DNA of 64,000 bases, taken from Blastococcus sp. TF02A-30 (GTDB lineage: Bacteria; Actinomycetota; Actinomycetes; Mycobacteriales; Geodermatophilaceae). Each line of letters starts with the position of its first letter. Position 1 is the first letter of the stretch. Shown here one piece after another: positions 47,375 to 56,591 of this stretch. The notes under the pieces were generated by a model. It was given only the letters and a program-made list of their open reading frames with translations. It had not been told where the DNA came from and did not search any database. The stretch is from assembly GCF_003319185.1 (NCBI RefSeq), contig NZ_QOHJ01000005.1, positions 186,001 through 250,000 on the forward strand, given 5' to 3'. Both the position numbers and the translations under genes were made by a program.

Positions 47375-48126
47375 TCCGGCTCGTCCGCGCCGAGCTGACC
47401 AAGCTCTTCACCACGAAGGTCTGGCTGGGGCTCCTCCTCGGCGCCGTCGTGATGGTGGCCGCCTTCGCCGTCTTCTTCACCGCGTTCGCCGGCGACCCGG
47501 AGTCCGGCATCCCCGAGGTGGGCACCGCCGCCTACGACGACCTGGCGCTGTCCACGGCGGCCAACGCGAACATCCTGTTCCTCATCCTCGGCATCATCGG
47601 GATGACCCAGGAGTACCGGCACCGGACCGCCACGCCGACCTTCCTGACCACCCCCAAGCGGGGCCAGGTCGTCATCGCCAAGCTGATCGCCTACGCGCTG
47701 GCGGGGGCGGCGTTCGCGCTGGTGGTCGTGGTCGTCAACTACGTCGTCGTGGCCATCCACGCCGGGGCCCTCGGCTCGGCACCGGCGTTGAACGCGGACA
47801 ACGTCGAGACGATGGCCAGCTCCTGGCTGGCGCTGATCATCTACTCGGTCATCGGCGTCGGGCTGGGCGCGCTGCTGCGCAACCAGGTCGGGGCCATCGT
47901 CGGCGGGCTGGTCTACCTGTTCGTCGTCGAGCCGATCATCCGCTCGGTGCCGGCGACCGCCGGGGCGTACAAGTGGATGCCCGGCGGTGCCCTGGAAGCC
48001 CTGACGGCGACCTTCGAGGGCCCGGAGCTGCTCCAGGCCTGGCAGGGCGGCCTCCTGCTGCTCGGTTACGGTCTGGTGGCGGCGCTGCTCGGCACGCTGC
48101 TCGCCGTCCGGCGCGACGTCGTGTGA
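47371..48126 (+). CDS. ABC-2 type transporter permease
   Basis: 251 residues with six hydrophobic segments: VWLGLLLGAVVMVAAFAVFF, ILFLILGIIGMTQEYRHRT, IAYALAGAAFALVVVVVNYVV, LALIIYSVIGVGLGALLRN, a segment near IVGGLVYLFVVEPI, and the C-terminal LLLLGYGLVAALLGTLLAV. The EYRHRTATPTFLTTPKR loop after helix two is a signature of this ABC-2 subgroup. Coupled to the ATPase by a 4-base overlap, it forms a two-gene exporter. Substrate unknown. Confidence 0.88.
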   Translation: MIRLVRAELTKLFTTKVWLGLLLGAVVMVAAFAVFFTAFAGDPESGIPEVGTAAYDDLALSTAANANILFLILGIIGMTQEYRHRTATPTFLTTPKRGQVVIAKLIAYALAGAAFALVVVVVNYVVVAIHAGALGSAPALNADNVETMASSWLALIIYSVIGVGLGALLRNQVGAIVGGLVYLFVVEPIIRSVPATAGAYKWMPGGALEALTATFEGPELLQAWQGGLLLLGYGLVAALLGTLLAVRRDVV

Positions 48127-48190
48127 GCGGCCGGGCGCGGTGCCGCGCCCGGCCGACCGCCCGACCGCCCGCGAAACGGGGGACTCCCGC

Positions 48191-49000
48191 GTGACCACCC
48201 GCATGACCGCCCAGCGCCTCTGCCGGCTGATCGCCGACGGCGACGCCGAGGCCGTCGGCGCCGCCGTCGAGGCCTTCCCCCGGCTGCTCACCGCCACGGT
48301 GGAGCGGGCCGGCCAGGACGGCTGGACCCCGCTGCACGTCGCCGTCGCGGAGTCCCGCCCCGGGATCGTGCGGCAGCTGGTGTCGGCCGGGGCCGACCTC
48401 GGCGCACGGACCGAGCACGGTGACACGCCGCTGCACGTCGCGCTCGAGCTCGCCCCGGAGCTGGTGCCGGTGCTCGTCGAGCTGGGCGCCGACGTCGACG
48501 CGCCGAGCGCCGCCTACCTCGACGACGCCGACCGGCTGGCCGCGGCCCTCGACGACGGCGGGGCGGTCGACGCGACCTCCGCCGGCCTGGACCTGCTGTC
48601 CTGGGCCGCGCTGGGCGGGGCCGCGCGGACCGCGCAGCTCCTGCTCGAGCGGGGCGCCGACACCGATTCCGGCGCGCTGCACGCCGCCGCCGGCGCCGGC
48701 CGGCGGGAGGTGGTGGGGCTGCTCCTGGACTCCGGTGCGGACGCCGACCGCCGCGACGCGGCCACCGGCCGCACCCCGCTGCACGCCGCCGTCGCGGCCG
48801 CGGCGGGCGACGCCGCGGCCGAGATCGTGCGGCTCCTGCTCGACGCGGGGGCCGATGTGAACGCCACGACGAACGACGGCGCGAGCGCCCTCGACATCGC
48901 CCGTGTCGCCGCTGCGCGGGCGCGCGGCGGTGCGGCGGACGCGGCGGGTGCGCACGACGCGATCGCCGAGCTGCTCGTCACCCGGGGGGCCACCGACTGA
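48191..49000 (+). CDS. Ankyrin repeat protein
   Basis: 269 residues. After a short helical N-terminus come about six ankyrin units with the usual TPLHVA and AVxxLLxxGAD pattern, for example DGWTPLHVAVAESRPGIVRQL, HGDTPLHVALELAPELV, GRTPLHAAVAAAAGD and LLLDAGADVNATTNDGASAL. No signal peptide or catalytic domain, so it is a cytosolic binding protein of unknown partner. The GTG start could be replaced by an ATG four codons later. It follows the ABC permease by 64 bases and precedes kgd, with no clear functional link. Confidence 0.88.
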   Translation: MTTRMTAQRLCRLIADGDAEAVGAAVEAFPRLLTATVERAGQDGWTPLHVAVAESRPGIVRQLVSAGADLGARTEHGDTPLHVALELAPELVPVLVELGADVDAPSAAYLDDADRLAAALDDGGAVDATSAGLDLLSWAALGGAARTAQLLLERGADTDSGALHAAAGAGRREVVGLLLDSGADADRRDAATGRTPLHAAVAAAAGDAAAEIVRLLLDAGADVNATTNDGASALDIARVAAARARGGAADAAGAHDAIAELLVTRGATD

Positions 49001-49083
49001 CCCTCCCGGCGGCGCGGTGCGAGTCACGGCTCACACCCGGCCGCCGCCTCCCGTGGCGCCGGGTCGGACCGGGGCCGCGGGCG

Positions 49084-49089
49084 TAGACT
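49084..49089 (+). promoter_or_regulatory. -10 element (TAGACT) upstream of kgd
   Basis: It lies 49 bases before the GTG, leaving a leader of about 40 bases that contains a GAAGAAGG ribosome site. The -35 region is not recognisable. Confidence 0.4.
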
Positions 49090-49138
49090 CGATCACTGGT
49101 CCAGACCCCGTCCACAGACGAAGAAGGCACTCGACCCC

Positions 49139-52100
49139 GTGTCAAGCGTGAGCTCCCCCCGGCCGTCCTCCTCCAACTCCCCCGTGGCCGGCTTCGGCGC
49201 CAACGAGTGGCTGGTCGAGGAGATGTACCAGCAGTACCTCGCCGACCCGTCCAGCGTGGACCAGGCCTGGCACGAGTTCTTCGCCGACTACCGGCCGGGC
49301 AGCCCGGTCGACGGCGGGGCCCGCAGCACGACGGCCGACGCCAAGCCCGCGGCCGCCGCCCCCGCACCGAAGGCGCCGGCCGCTCCGGCGCCCGCCCCGC
49401 AGGCCGCGCCTGCCGCCCCGTCCACCCCCGCGCGCTCGACGCGCGTCGAGCCCCAGTCCGAGGGAACCGTGGTCAACCGCGCCGCCGACCGGACCGACCA
49501 GCAGCAGCCCGCCGCCCCCGCGGCCAAGCCTGCGCCGAAGCCGGCCGCGCCCGCCGGCGGCACGCAGTCGCCGCTGCGCGGTGCCGCCGCCGCGGTCGTC
49601 AAGAACATGAACGCCTCGCTCACCGTGCCGACGGCGACGAGCGTGCGGGCGGTCCCGGCCAAGCTCCTGGCCGACAACCGCATCGTCATCAACAACCACC
49701 TGACCCGCTCCCGCGGCGGCAAGGTGTCCTTCACGCACCTCATCGGCTACGCGCTGGTCCGGGCGCTGGACTCGTTCCCGAACATGAACAGCGCCTTCGC
49801 CGAGGTCGACGGCAAGCCCACCCTGGTGCAGCCGGAGCACGTCAACTTCGGCCTGGCCATCGACCTGCCCAAGCCCGACGGCTCCCGGTCGCTCGTGGTC
49901 GCCAGCATCAAGGCCGCCGAGGAGATGGACTTCGCCCAGTTCTGGGCCGCCTACGAGGACATCATCCGTCGGGCCCGCAACAACAAGCTGACGATGGAGG
50001 ACTTCACCGGCACCACGATCAGCCTCACCAACCCGGGCACGATCGGCACCAACCACTCGGTGCCGCGGCTCACCGCCGGGCAGGGCGCGATCATCGGCGT
50101 CGGGGCGATGGAGTACCCCGCCGAGTTCCAGGGGATGAGCCCCGAGGCGCTCACCGAGATGGGCATCTCGAAGATCATCACGCTCACCTCGACCTACGAC
50201 CACCGTATCATCCAGGGCGCCGAGTCCGGCGACTTCCTGCGCAAGCTGCACTCCCTGCTGCTCGGCGAGGACGGCTTCTACGACGAGGTCTTCCGCTCGC
50301 TGCGCATCCCCTACGAGCCGGTGCGCTGGATGCCGGACGTGCGGGTCAGCCGCGAGGGGCAGATCGACAAGGAAGCCCGGGTCATCGAGGTCATCGAGGC
50401 CTACCGGCGCAACGGCCACCTCATGGCCGACACCGACCCGCTCGAGTTCAAGGTCCGCAGCCACCCCGACCTGGACATCCTCCAGCACGGGCTGACCCTG
50501 TGGGACCTCGACCGGACCTTCCCGGTCGGCGGGTTCGCCGGCGAGCAGGTCATGCCGCTGCGCGACATCCTCGGCGTGCTGCGCAACTCCTACTGCCGCA
50601 CGGTCGGCGTGGAGTACATGCACATCACCGACCCCGAGGAGCGCCAGTGGCTCCAGAAGCGGGTCGAGCTCAAGGCCGAGCAGCCCGACCGCGACAAGCA
50701 GAAGCACATCCTGGGCCGGCTGAACGCCGCCGAGGCCTTCGAGACCTTCCTGCAGACGAAGTACGTCGGCCAGAAGCGGTTCTCGCTCGAGGGCGGCGAG
50801 TCGCTGATCCCGGTCCTGGACGAGGTCCTCATCGCCGGCACCGACCACGGCCTGGACGAGGTCGCGATCGGCATGCCGCACCGCGGCCGGCTCAACGTGC
50901 TCGCCAACGTGCTGGGCAAGAGCTACTCGAAGATCTTCGGCGAGTTCGAGGGCAACATCGACCCCGGCACCGTCCAGGGCTCCGGCGACGTCAAGTACCA
51001 CCTGGGCGCGAACGGCACCTTCGAGAACCCGTTCACGGACGGCGCGCAGATCTCGGTCTCGCTGGCCAGCAACCCCTCGCACCTGGAGACGGTCAACCCC
51101 GTGCTCGAGGGCGTCGTCCGCGCCAAGCAGGACATGATCGACAAGGGCGACCGCGGCTTCACCGTGCTGCCCGTCCTGCTGCACGGCGACTCCGCGTTCG
51201 CCGGCCAGGGCGTCGTCCAGGAGACGCTGAACCTCTCGCAGCTGCGCGGCTACCGCACCGGCGGCACCGTGCACGTCGTCGTCAACAACCAGGTCGGCTT
51301 CACCACGAGCCCGGCCGCGGCGCGGTCGAGCCTCTACTCGACCGACGTGGCCCGGATGGTCAACGCGCCGATCTTCCACGTGAACGGCGACGACCCCGAG
51401 GCCTGCGTCCGGGTGGCGCGGCTGGCGGTCGAGTACCGGCAGGAGTTCAAGAAGGACGTCGTCATCGACCTCGTCTGCTACCGCCGCCGCGGGCACAACG
51501 AGGGCGACGACCCGTCGATGACCCAGCCGCTGATGTACGACATCATCGACCGCAAGCGCTCGGTCCGGAAGCTGTACACCGAGGCGCTGGTCGGCCGCGG
51601 CGACATCACGCTCCAGGAGGCCGAGGAGGCCCTCAAGGACTACCGCGACCAGCTGGAGCGCGCCTTCGCCGAGACCCACGACGCGAAGGACGCCTCCAAG
51701 CCCGAGCCGGTCATGGACCCGCGGACGGCGCAGGAGTCCACGGTGCGGACGGCGATCACCCGGGAGGTCCTCAAGACCATCGGCGACGCGCACGTCTCGT
51801 TCCCGCAGGACTTCCACCCGCACCCGAAGCTGCAGAAGATGCTCGAGCGCCGGGCCGCGATGACCAGCGAGGGCAACGTCGACTGGGCGATGGGCGAGCT
51901 GCTGGCCTTCGGCTCGCTGCTCATGGAGGGCGTGCCGGTGCGCCTGGCCGGCCAGGACTCGCGCCGCGGCACGTTCGTGCAGCGCCACGCGGTTCTGATC
52001 GACCGCGACAACGCCGCCGAGTACACGCCGCTGGCCAACCTCTCCGACGACCAGGCGAAGTTCTTCGTCTACGACTCGCTGCTGTCGGAGTACGCGGCGC

Positions 52101-52915
52101 TCGGCTTCGAGTACGGCTACTCGGTGGCCAACCCCAAGGCGCTCGTGCTCTGGGAGGCGCAGTTCGGTGACTTCGTCGACGGCGCCCAGATGGTCATCGA
52201 CGAGTTCATCAGCTCCGGCGAGGCCAAGTGGGGGCAGCGCTCCGGCGTCGTCCTGCTGCTGCCGCACGGCCTCGAGGGCCAGGGTCCGGACCACTCCAGC
52301 GGCCGGATCGAGCGGTTCCTGCAGCTGTGCGCCGAGAACAACATGACGGTCGCCAACTGCACGACGCCGGCCAACCACTTCCACCTGCTGCGCCGCCAGG
52401 CGCTGTCGGACGTGCACCGGCCGCTGGTCGTGTTCACGCCGAAGTCGCTGCTGCGGGCCAAGGTGGCGGTCAGCCAGCTCGAGGACTTCACCGAGCAGGG
52501 CTTCCGGCCGGTGCTGCCCGACCCGGGTGTGGGCGGCGAGCCGCTCGACGCCGCCGCCGTGCGCCGGGTGCTCCTGTGCAGCGGCAAGGTCGCCTACGAC
52601 CTGATGGCGCAGCGGGAGAACGAGGGCACCGCCGACACCGCCATCGTGCGCGTCGAGCAGCTCTACCCGCTGCCCGCCGAGCAGATCCGCGCCGAGCTCG
52701 CGAAGTACCCGAACGCCGCGGACCTGGTCTGGGTGCAGGAGGAGCCGGCGAACATGGGCGCCTGGCAGTTCATGGCGATCAACCTGCCCGAGCACCTCGA
52801 CGGGCGGACCCTGCGCCGGGTCAGCCGCCGGGCCTCGGCCAGCCCCGCCGTGGGCTCGGCCAAGGTGCACGACGTCGAGCAGCGGCAGCTGGTCGCCGAG
52901 GCCTTCTCGGACTGA
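49139..52915 (+). CDS. kgd: Multifunctional 2-oxoglutarate metabolism enzyme (KGD, SucA type)
   Basis: 1258 residues. It joins an acyltransferase (E2-like) domain to a thiamine-diphosphate E1 and supports 2-oxoglutarate dehydrogenase, decarboxylase and 2-hydroxy-3-oxoadipate synthase activities in the TCA cycle. The N-terminal helix [20 protein letters not shown] is followed by an Ala/Pro-rich linker (about 60-140), the E2 core with [15 protein letters not shown], then E1 with [35 protein letters not shown] and NNQVGFTT, and the C-terminal transketolase part. There is no lipoyl domain. The mycobacterial homologue is inhibited by unphosphorylated GarA. GTG start. Confidence 0.97.
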   Translation: MSSVSSPRPSSSNSPVAGFGANEWLVEEMYQQYLADPSSVDQAWHEFFADYRPGSPVDGGARSTTADAKPAAAAPAPKAPAAPAPAPQAAPAAPSTPARSTRVEPQSEGTVVNRAADRTDQQQPAAPAAKPAPKPAAPAGGTQSPLRGAAAAVVKNMNASLTVPTATSVRAVPAKLLADNRIVINNHLTRSRGGKVSFTHLIGYALVRALDSFPNMNSAFAEVDGKPTLVQPEHVNFGLAIDLPKPDGSRSLVVASIKAAEEMDFAQFWAAYEDIIRRARNNKLTMEDFTGTTISLTNPGTIGTNHSVPRLTAGQGAIIGVGAMEYPAEFQGMSPEALTEMGISKIITLTSTYDHRIIQGAESGDFLRKLHSLLLGEDGFYDEVFRSLRIPYEPVRWMPDVRVSREGQIDKEARVIEVIEAYRRNGHLMADTDPLEFKVRSHPDLDILQHGLTLWDLDRTFPVGGFAGEQVMPLRDILGVLRNSYCRTVGVEYMHITDPEERQWLQKRVELKAEQPDRDKQKHILGRLNAAEAFETFLQTKYVGQKRFSLEGGESLIPVLDEVLIAGTDHGLDEVAIGMPHRGRLNVLANVLGKSYSKIFGEFEGNIDPGTVQGSGDVKYHLGANGTFENPFTDGAQISVSLASNPSHLETVNPVLEGVVRAKQDMIDKGDRGFTVLPVLLHGDSAFAGQGVVQETLNLSQLRGYRTGGTVHVVVNNQVGFTTSPAAARSSLYSTDVARMVNAPIFHVNGDDPEACVRVARLAVEYRQEFKKDVVIDLVCYRRRGHNEGDDPSMTQPLMYDIIDRKRSVRKLYTEALVGRGDITLQEAEEALKDYRDQLERAFAETHDAKDASKPEPVMDPRTAQESTVRTAITREVLKTIGDAHVSFPQDFHPHPKLQKMLERRAAMTSEGNVDWAMGELLAFGSLLMEGVPVRLAGQDSRRGTFVQRHAVLIDRDNAAEYTPLANLSDDQAKFFVYDSLLSEYAALGFEYGYSVANPKALVLWEAQFGDFVDGAQMVIDEFISSGEAKWGQRSGVVLLLPHGLEGQGPDHSSGRIERFLQLCAENNMTVANCTTPANHFHLLRRQALSDVHRPLVVFTPKSLLRAKVAVSQLEDFTEQGFRPVLPDPGVGGEPLDAAAVRRVLLCSGKVAYDLMAQRENEGTADTAIVRVEQLYPLPAEQIRAELAKYPNAADLVWVQEEPANMGAWQFMAINLPEHLDGRTLRRVSRRASASPAVGSAKVHDVEQRQLVAEAFSD

Positions 52916-52926
52916 GGCGGTCGTCC

Positions 52927-53112
52927 GTGTACTTCACCGATCGAGGGCTGGAGGAGCTGGCCGCGCGGCGGGGCGAGGAGCAGGTGACGCTCGCCTGGCT
53001 GGCCGACGAGCTGCAGGCGTTCGTCGATCTGAACCCCGACTTCGAGGTGCCGGTCGAGCGGCTGGCCACCTGGCTGGCCCGCGGCGGGACGGACGACGTC
53101 GAGGACGAGTGA
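52927..53112 (+). CDS. Small acidic DUF6104-type protein downstream of kgd
   Basis: 61 residues starting VYFTDRGLEELAARRGEE, with VTLAWLADELQAFVDLNPDFEVPVERLATWLA as the conserved core and an acidic DDVEDE end. It is 11 bases after the kgd stop and probably co-transcribed. Genes with this start and core follow kgd/sucA in Streptomyces as I recall, annotated DUF6104. Function unknown; a small regulatory partner of the enzyme is a guess. Confidence 0.78.
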   Translation: MYFTDRGLEELAARRGEEQVTLAWLADELQAFVDLNPDFEVPVERLATWLARGGTDDVEDE

Positions 53113-53134
53113 CGGGACGGCCGTAGCCGCCGAG

Positions 53135-53184
53135 ATGCGCACGGGCGCGGTAGCCGGGCAACCGGATACCGCGCCCGTGCGCAT
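53135..53184. terminator. Long bidirectional terminator hairpin
   Basis: An 18-bp perfect stem (53135-53152 with 53167-53184) is capped by a further CCGG/CCGG stem with a GCAA tetraloop. It lies between convergent genes. Confidence 0.8.
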
Positions 53185-53199
53185 GTCGGTGGGACCGGC

Positions 53200-53691
53200 T
53201 CAGCTGCCCTCGACGGCCGCCACCAGCTTGTCCAGGCACTGCTCCTGGCCCTGCCGCGACATCTCCAGGACCGGCCCCGGCTGGTAGCCGGACTCCTCCA
53301 CCACGAGCAGCGTCCTCGAGTCGCCCTGCGGGGCCAGCGTCACGACGTGCGGCACGACGTCGGGGACGGCGGGCGGCAGCCCGGCCGCCGCCGGCGATAC
53401 CGGCGTGCCGTCCGCGTCGCAGAAGCGGGAGTCGAACTCGATGCGCTCCTGCGGCCGGATGAGGCGGTAGCTCCAGAGGCTGGAGATCTCGGTGCCGTCC
53501 GGCCCGCGCATCGTCACCACGCTCGAGGCACCCTCGGCGAAGCGCACGTCCGCGCGGGGGCAGCTCCACCCGTCCGGGCCCCACCAGGCGCGCACGAGCG
53601 CCGGGTCGGTCCACGCCCGCCACACCGCCCCGATGGGTGCGGCCACCGTCCGGCTCACCCGGAACGTGCCCGCCGCCTGCGTCGACGTCAT
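53200..53691 (-). CDS. SRPBCC / AHSA1-domain protein
   Basis: 163 residues. The START-like fold is indicated by FRVSRTVAAPIGAVWRAWTDPALVRAWWGPDGW and the closing SRQGQEQCLDKLVAAVE helix. AHSA1-type proteins bind small hydrophobic ligands or act as stress-related cofactors. No catalytic motif. ATG has a repeated GAGGAG site. It is divergent from a membrane hydrolase-like gene and convergent to kgd/DUF6104 with a strong terminator between. Confidence 0.88.
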   Translation of the reverse strand: MTSTQAAGTFRVSRTVAAPIGAVWRAWTDPALVRAWWGPDGWSCPRADVRFAEGASSVVTMRGPDGTEISSLWSYRLIRPQERIEFDSRFCDADGTPVSPAAAGLPPAVPDVVPHVVTLAPQGDSRTLLVVEESGYQPGPVLEMSRQGQEQCLDKLVAAVEGS

Positions 53692-53817
53692 GTCGTCCTC
53701 CTCCTCGTCCGTCTGCCCTTCCGACCGGGTCGGCGGGCCGGACTCATCGGTTGGCCTGCCGACGCCCGCAGGGCGCGCCTCCCCTGGTGCTGGCGCCGCT
53801 GGGGTGACGCTGGGTCC

Positions 53818-54531
53818 GTGCTCGGTCACTCGCATGCCCTCTCCGGCCTCGCCGCCGGTGCGGCCACCCTGCCGTGGGCGCCGGTGCACGGCGCGGTCGC
53901 GCAGATGTCCTGGATCGCCGCCGTCGGCGGTTTCGCGATGCTGCCCGACCTCGACCAGCGCGGGTCCACCGTCTCCGACATGTGGGGTCCGGTGACCGAC
54001 GTGCCGTCGGGTGCGGTCGGCCGGCTGGCCGGGGGGCACCGCTGGGGCACCCACGACGCGGTCCTGGCGCCGCTGGCGTTCGGCGGGCTGGCGCTGCTCG
54101 CCGCCGACCGTTACTGGTCCAGCCTGCTGGTGATGGCGCTGGCGATCGGTCTCGCGCTGCGCGCGCTGCACTTCGTGATCCCCGGCCGGGCCGAGAACAC
54201 GGTCATCGGGAACGTGCTGCTCTCGTGGGGCGGCGCGTGGTTGCTCCTGGAGCACAGCCCGCCGCCGACCTGGCTGCCCTGGGCGGTGGCCGCGGGCGTG
54301 CTCACGCACATCGTCGGCGACGCGATCACCACCGCCGGCGTGCCCACCCCGCTGCTCTGGCTGGTCCACCGCGGCCGGCTGGTGTTCTTCCCCGTGCGCA
54401 CCGGCGCGACCCTGGAGAAGGCGGTGCTCGTGCCGCTGTTCCTGATCGCCACGGTCGGCTTCATCTGGGCGAACACCGACGTCCGCGACGCGGTGGACCC
54501 GATCGTCGATCGCATCCTCGCCCGGGGCTGA
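53818..54531 (+). CDS. Metal-dependent hydrolase-like membrane protein (YdjM/DUF457 family)
   Basis: 237 residues with about six hydrophobic segments. Conserved metal-type residues are HSHALSGLAAG at the start (H x H), LPDLDQRGST, GHRWGTHDA (His-rich) and THIVGDAITTAGVP with L-W-LV near the end. This is the layout of the YdjM/LexA-regulated family of membrane-bound putative phospholipid hydrolases. Activity is unproven. GTG start (VLGHSHALSG) chosen because family proteins begin right at the HSH motif. Confidence 0.82.
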   Translation: MLGHSHALSGLAAGAATLPWAPVHGAVAQMSWIAAVGGFAMLPDLDQRGSTVSDMWGPVTDVPSGAVGRLAGGHRWGTHDAVLAPLAFGGLALLAADRYWSSLLVMALAIGLALRALHFVIPGRAENTVIGNVLLSWGGAWLLLEHSPPPTWLPWAVAAGVLTHIVGDAITTAGVPTPLLWLVHRGRLVFFPVRTGATLEKAVLVPLFLIATVGFIWANTDVRDAVDPIVDRILARG

Positions 54532-54568
54532 GCCGGGAAACCGGGTCGCCCGGGGCTGCCACGGCCCG

Positions 54569-54574
54569 CAGACT
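54569..54574 (+). promoter_or_regulatory. -10 element (CAGACT) of rtcB
   Basis: It is 6 bases before the GTG of the truncated rtcB, a leaderless configuration. Confidence 0.35.
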
Positions 54575-54580
54575 CGGGGG

Positions 54581-55072
54581 GTGGAGAGACTCTCGGGCAC
54601 GCTGCTGAACTGGGCGAGCATCCTCGACGCCGAGACGCTCCGGCAGGCCGAGCGGACCGCCTCGCTGCCGATCGTGCACCCGCACGTGGCGCTCATGCCC
54701 GACGCGCACCTCGGCAAGGGCGCCACCGTGGGCTCGGTGCTGCCGACCCGCGGCGCCGTCGTCCCGGCCGCGGTGGGGGTGGACATCGGCTGCGGCATGA
54801 TCGCCGTCCGCACGCCGTGGACGGTGGACGAGGTGCGCGGCCGCGGGCCGCTGGCGCCGCTGCGCGGGGACATCGAGCGCGCCGTCCCGCTGTCGGCCGG
54901 GAGGTACAACAAGAGGCTGACGCCGTCTGCGAAGGACCGGGTCGCGGAGCTGGAGCGGCTCGGCGACGACCTGGGGGTGCTCTCCTCGGTCACCTCGACC
55001 GCGCCCAACTGGGCGCTGCAGCTGGGCAGCCTCGGCTCGGGCAACCACTTCCCCCCGGCACGTACGCACTGA
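54581..55072 (+). pseudogene. rtcB: RNA ligase RtcB, truncated by mobile element
   Basis: 163 codons of a protein that is normally about 390-480 residues. RtcB joins RNA 2',3'-cyclic phosphate and 5'-OH ends with GTP and Mn2+. The N-terminal half is intact: PHVALMPDAHLGKGATVGSV, metal-site Asp68 and Cys71 in VGVDIGCGMIAV, and RYNKRL. The frame then reaches GSLGSGNHF (152-157) and abruptly changes to PPARTH and a stop. Normal RtcB continues with IEV after GNHF. All later metal ligands and the guanylylated histidine are missing, so no activity is expected. The rest of the gene is not in the window. Confidence 0.9.
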
Positions 55073-55127
55073 CAACCTGAGCCCTCGTCCACCCCCGGTC
55101 CGGAGTGGCGCCACGAACCTGTCAGTG
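55067..55127. repeat. Short inverted repeat at element left end (candidate recombinase site)
   Basis: CACTGACA (55067-55074) is repeated inverted as TGTCAGTG (55120-55127), 45 bases apart. AACCTG occurs next to each arm (55075-55080 region and 55116-55121). It lies just inside the boundary and upstream of the first recombinase. Confidence 0.5.
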
Positions 55128-55160
55128 GCCTCCCCCAGACTCCGCCGCGGGAGGTGGGCC

Positions 55161-56591
55161 GTGCCCTATCGGGTCCTGAAGTGGAAGCCGGAGTACGCAG
55201 CAGACGCAGGGTTCGCACCCGACCCGCGGGCACTCAGGGTCGGTGGCCTGCCCACGGTCTTCGACGACGACCAGCGCCCGGTCGCGGACGTCAACCACTG
55301 GCTCCTCGGGCTCGCCTCCTCGCACAGCCCGGACACCTGGGAGACGTACGCCCGGGAGGTCGTCAGGCTGGCCGCGCACTTCGAGGAGGAGTTCGGCGTC
55401 GGCCTCCTCGCCGATGAGGTCCTCCTCGATGGCGACGAGATGCTGCGCACCTACCAGCTCAAGTGCACCGGGGTCGACCAGGAGGACCGCAGCGCGGATC
55501 CGGTCGGCGATGCGGCAAGCACGATCGGGAAGCGGCGCGCTGCGATCACCAGCTTCTACCGGTGGGCCGTACGCGCGCGGCGCATCACCGAGCTGCCGTT
55601 CAGCACGAAGACGGTGCAGACCCGCTGGGGGCCGGTGGAGGTCGTTGCCGGCCTCGACGGCGGCCGCCGCAGCAGGTCCGAACGCGAGCCCATCCCAAGC
55701 GACCAGCAGGAACGCTTCCTGCGCGTGGGGCTACTCGGGGAGCTGCCAGACGGCGGCGGGCCAGACCCCACCTTCCAGGGGTACCTCACCGCGCAGCGGA
55801 ACGCCGCCGGCGTCGGACTGGGCCTGGCGGCCGGGCTCCGGCACAGCGAGGTCCTGGCCTTCACGATCTTCGAGCTGCCCCCGCCGCACCCCGACGGGTT
55901 CACTCCCCTCGCGGTCGCCGACCAGACCGCCAAGAACGACTCCGGTCGTCGGGCGATCGCCTTCTCGGACTGGCTGCGCCCTGTGCACGCCTACGTCCGC
56001 GGCGATCGGCGCAACATCGCGCGGAACGCGACCTGGCGGCCCCAGCGGCCGCTGGAAGTGGTGGTCGAGCGCACCAACCGGCGCGAGGTCACCTTCTGCG
56101 TCGACAGCCGACAGCGCACGGAGAAGTGGAACGACCTCGACCTCGCGGCCCGCCGCCGCCTCGTGTTGCCTGGCGGAGGCTCCCCGCTGGTGCTGCTCAA
56201 CCACCGCACCGCCAACGGCGCACCGTTGACGAACCCGACGGCGCTGAACGAGGCCCTTGCCCTGGCCGGCTCCCGATGCGCGGCGCTGTGGGGCGACCTG
56301 CACTGGTCCTACAGCATGCACCACCTGAGACACACCTACGCGACGGCGTTGACGCGCTTCCTCGCCGCCCGTAGAGAGCACATCGCCGCCTTCGTCGCGG
56401 CGCACGGCCGCCGGCCGGTGTGGGCCGAGCTCGTGACCCACGAGAACACCGGCCTGCTGGTACAGGAGTCACTGGGCCACGCTGGCCCTGACACGACGTT
56501 GATCTACCAGCATGCGGCGCTGTGGGACCTGCTCCTGTCGGTCAACGCGGACCCCCAGCACAACCCCGCTCTCCGCGAGGAGGTCGGGTGA
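55161..56591 (+). CDS. Tyrosine recombinase, first of trio (TnpA/RitA-like)
   Basis: 476 residues. The catalytic set is complete: Arg227 in GLAAGLRHSEVLAF, His387/Arg390 in MHHLRHTYAT, His440 in ESLGHAGPDTT and nucleophile Tyr449 in TTLIYQHA. The N-terminal SAM-like arm-binding domain includes SSHSPDTWETYAREVVRLAAHF. GTG 55161 is chosen because a GGGAGG site is 6 bases upstream. An earlier GTG at 55125 lies inside the inverted repeat. The stop overlaps the next gene (GTGA). It should cut and join DNA for integration of the element. Confidence 0.92.
   Translation: MPYRVLKWKPEYAADAGFAPDPRALRVGGLPTVFDDDQRPVADVNHWLLGLASSHSPDTWETYAREVVRLAAHFEEEFGVGLLADEVLLDGDEMLRTYQLKCTGVDQEDRSADPVGDAASTIGKRRAAITSFYRWAVRARRITELPFSTKTVQTRWGPVEVVAGLDGGRRSRSEREPIPSDQQERFLRVGLLGELPDGGGPDPTFQGYLTAQRNAAGVGLGLAAGLRHSEVLAFTIFELPPPHPDGFTPLAVADQTAKNDSGRRAIAFSDWLRPVHAYVRGDRRNIARNATWRPQRPLEVVVERTNRREVTFCVDSRQRTEKWNDLDLAARRRLVLPGGGSPLVLLNHRTANGAPLTNPTALNEALALAGSRCAALWGDLHWSYSMHHLRHTYATALTRFLAARREHIAAFVAAHGRRPVWAELVTHENTGLLVQESLGHAGPDTTLIYQHAALWDLLLSVNADPQHNPALREEVG

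Noticed and set aside
49142..52870. A 1242-codon open frame opposite kgd, rich in Arg, Gly, Val, Leu and His
   Set aside because: It is a shadow of the kgd coding strand at very high GC. Composition is skewed and it lacks any domain.
55125..55160. Earlier GTG start for the first recombinase
   Set aside because: It falls inside the inverted repeat and lacks a ribosome site, while GTG 55161 has GGGAGG at good spacing.
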